Assembly: GCA_031256795.1 (NCBI GenBank)
Contig: JAIRPW010000022.1
Location: 1 to 64,000, forward strand
DNA: 64,000 bases
From: Zoogloeaceae bacterium
GTDB taxonomy: Bacteria; Pseudomonadota; Gammaproteobacteria; Burkholderiales; Rhodocyclaceae
Direction of reading: 5' to 3'
Shown: positions 62,244-64,000 of the stretch, piece after piece
Layout of the letters: each line of letters opens with the position of its first letter
How positions within the stretch are numbered: position 1 is the stretch's first letter
Position numbers and translations under genes: made by a program
Notes under the pieces: model-generated
Databases searched by the model: none
The model's input: the letters and a program-made list of their open reading frames with translations, nothing else
Told to the model about the DNA's origin: nothing

Positions 62244-64000
62244 TCAGTTCTTGACGCAATCCACGTAGTACTTGCCGTCCTCGCGTTTAATGAGTCCGTG
62301 CACATCTGTTTCAAAGCCGGGGTAAAGGCGGTTGAAATCCCGCGCAAATTCAAGATAACGAACAATCGTGCGATTAAAGCGCTCGCCCGGAATGAGCAGC
62401 GGAATACCGGGAGGATACGGCGTCAGCAATACTGCGGTAACGCGGTTTTCAAGGTCGCCGATAGGCAGGCGTTCAGTTTCCTTGTGCGCCATTTTGGCGA
62501 AAGCGTCCGACGGGCGCATTGCGGGCTCCATGTTGGACAAATACATTTCCGTAGTCAGGCGGGCGACGTCATTCTTTTTGTAGACGGTGTGAATCTCCTT
62601 GCACAAGCCTTTCAGGCCCGTCCGCTCATAGCGGGGATATTGCGCGACAAATTCCGGCAGCACTTTCCAGAGCGGCAGATCGCGGTCGTAATCATCCTTG
62701 AACTGCTGCAGGGCCGTGACCAGCGTATTCCAGCGCCCCTTGGTAATGCCAATGGTAAACATGATGAAAAAAGAATAAAGGCCGCACTTTTCCACGATAA
62801 CGCCATGCTCGGCCAGATACTTGGTCACAATGGCGGCCGGAATGCCGCGGTCCGCAAACTCGCCGGATACGTCCAGGCCCGGCGTGATAATGGTGGCCTT
62901 AATGGGATCCAGCATATTGAATCCCTCGGCCAGCTTGCCGAAGCCATGCCAGCGGTCGCCGGGCTTCAGCATCCATGCTTCCCGTTCCTCGACGCCTTCA
63001 TCGGAAAGGTCGTCTGGCCCCCATACTTTGAACCACCATTGCTTATCCTGATTTTTTGCCCAATCCTGCTCCACTTTGCGCATGGCGCGGCGGAAATTCA
63101 ACGCCTCGGCAATGGATTCTTCCACCAGCGCCGCGCCGCCCGGCTCTTCCATCATTGCCGCCGCCACGTCGCAAGAGGCGATAATGGAATACTGCGGAGA
63201 GGTCGAGGTGTGCATCAGATAGGCTTCGTTGAACAGACTTCTGTCCAGCTCCTGGCGTTCCGCGTTCTGTACCAAAATCTGCGAGGCCTGCGACAATCCC
63301 GCCAAAAGTTTGTGCGTGGATTGCGTGGCGAAAATCATGGATTCACGGCAACGCGGCCTGTCCGCGCCGATCGCATGATAATCGCCATAAAAATCATGAA
63401 AGGCCGCGTGCGGCAGCCAGGCCTCGTCAAAATGCAGATTCTCCACTTTGCCATCCAGCTCCGACTTAATGGCTTCCACGTTGTACAGGATGCCGTCGTA
63501 AGTTGACTGGGTGATCGTGAGGACGCGCGGCTTGCCCTTCACTTCGCGGGCAAACGGATGCGCGGCGATTTTTTTCGCGAGATTTTTCCAGCGGAATTCT
63601 TCCCGCGGAATCGGCCCGATGATTCCGTAATGATTCCGGGTGGGCATCAGGAAAACCGGGATCGCGCCGGTCATAATGATGGAGTGCAGTACGGATTTGT
63701 GGCAATTGCGATCCACCAGCACGACGTCGCCCGGCGCGACGGCTGAATGCCAGACGATTTTGTTGGAGGTGGACGTGCCATTGGTGACGAAATACAAGTG
63801 GTCGCAGTTGAAAATTCGGGCGGCGTTGCGTTCGGAGGCGGCGACAGGCCCCGTGTGATCCAAAAGCTGCCCCAGCTCCTCTACCGCGTTGCAGACGTCC
63901 GCGCGCAGCATGTTTTCGCCGAAAAACTGATGGAACATCTGCCCCACCGGGCTTTTCAGAAAAGCGACGCCGCCGGAATGGCCGGGACAATGCCAGGAAT
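62244..64000 (-). CDS. Orn/Lys/Arg decarboxylase (PLP fold type I), N-terminus beyond the window
   Basis: 585 codons are present; the start lies past the right edge. The sequence at the edge is WHCPGHSGGVAFLKSP, typical of the catalytic core. PLP features are HLYFVTNGTSTSNK, FDEAWLPHAAFHDFYGDY (Asp binding the ring N) and the Schiff-base Lys in ATQSTHKLLAGLSQAS. The C-terminal domain ends in KREDGKYYVDCVKN. It decarboxylates a basic amino acid; the acid-stress enzymes AdiA/LdcI/SpeF share this plan and the substrate cannot be assigned from the sequence. It is convergent with the APE operon; no clear terminator was seen in the 84-bp gap. Confidence 0.93.
   Translation of the reverse strand, partial: SWHCPGHSGGVAFLKSPVGQMFHQFFGENMLRADVCNAVEELGQLLDHTGPVAASERNAARIFNCDHLYFVTNGTSTSNKIVWHSAVAPGDVVLVDRNCHKSVLHSIIMTGAIPVFLMPTRNHYGIIGPIPREEFRWKNLAKKIAAHPFAREVKGKPRVLTITQSTYDGILYNVEAIKSELDGKVENLHFDEAWLPHAAFHDFYGDYHAIGADRPRCRESMIFATQSTHKLLAGLSQASQILVQNAERQELDRSLFNEAYLMHTSTSPQYSIIASCDVAAAMMEEPGGAALVEESIAEALNFRRAMRKVEQDWAKNQDKQWWFKVWGPDDLSDEGVEEREAWMLKPGDRWHGFGKLAEGFNMLDPIKATIITPGLDVSGEFADRGIPAAIVTKYLAEHGVIVEKCGLYSFFIMFTIGITKGRWNTLVTALQQFKDDYDRDLPLWKVLPEFVAQYPRYERTGLKGLCKEIHTVYKKNDVARLTTEMYLSNMEPAMRPSDAFAKMAHKETERLPIGDLENRVTAVLLTPYPPGIPLLIPGERFNRTIVRYLEFARDFNRLYPGFETDVHGLIKREDGKYYVDCVKN

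Noticed and set aside
62298..63506. Antisense frame of about 400 codons inside the decarboxylase gene
   Set aside because: The minus-strand frame contains all PLP-enzyme motifs; the plus-strand frame is a shadow.

Overview
The window reads as the chromosome of a Gram-negative betaproteobacterium. The signs are a sigma-70 gene with a long Lys/Ala-rich N-terminal extension, a trimeric porin of the betaproteobacterial type, a two-haem cytochrome c, and conserved blocks such as rpsU-yqeY-dnaG-rpoD, aroK-aroB, rsmI-yraN-diaA-dolP and gmk-rpoZ-spoT. The genus cannot be fixed from the sequence alone. Most of the DNA is GC-rich and full of GCGC/CGCG words. Two AT-richer stretches (about 10.3-11.3 kb and 38.7-41.1 kb) stand out and carry restriction-modification-like genes.

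Layout. 0-7.7 kb (mostly minus strand): the end of a sulfate-binding protein gene, tRNA-Ile(CAT), the macromolecular synthesis operon (rpsU, yqeY, dnaG, rpoD), greB, a cytochrome c and orn. 7.8-10.2 kb: a Ste24-like protease, rsgA and tRNA-Ser(GGA). 10.3-11.3 kb: a small island downstream of the tRNA with a possible nuclease and a decayed DNA methyltransferase. 11.3-16.4 kb: aroB, aroK, a porin, an unrecognised Ala-rich protein and a VOC protein. 16.5-24.2 kb: a response regulator, a solute-binding protein, rsmI-yraN-(HIRAN)-diaA-dolP and gmk-rpoZ-spoT. 24.2-30.1 kb: a Ser/Thr kinase fused to a cNMP-binding domain, then grpE, dnaK and dnaJ with two heat-shock-type promoters. 29.9-32.2 kb: tusA-like, bepA-like and csp genes. 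32.3-37.8 kb: a cobalamin riboswitch followed by btuB-btuF-btuC-btuD and a divergent adenosyltransferase-like gene. 37.9-46.2 kb: a low-complexity protein, a fused restriction-modification enzyme, an AlkD-like repair protein, rnm-yciO-M50-trpS, an exonuclease and yggX.

46.6-62.2 kb is a complete-looking aryl polyene (APE) pigment operon of about 18 tightly overlapping genes. It contains two ketosynthases plus a KS-like partner, a ketoreductase, two dehydratase domains, two acyl carrier proteins, an acyl ligase, acyl- and glycosyltransferases, a thioesterase, and a LolA-like/MMPL/lipoprotein export set. It also has a flavin enzyme with halogenase-like motifs. The window ends in a PLP-dependent Orn/Lys/Arg decarboxylase.

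The most striking observation lies inside the APE acyl-ligase gene. Eleven 7-bp tandem units (CAAACGA/CAAACAA) sit just upstream of the ATP-binding motif TSGSTG. As sequenced they leave the two halves of the gene in different frames. Loss of one unit, or gain of two, would restore one 590-residue ligase-dehydratase. This looks like a phase-variation switch controlling pigment production, currently in the OFF phase.
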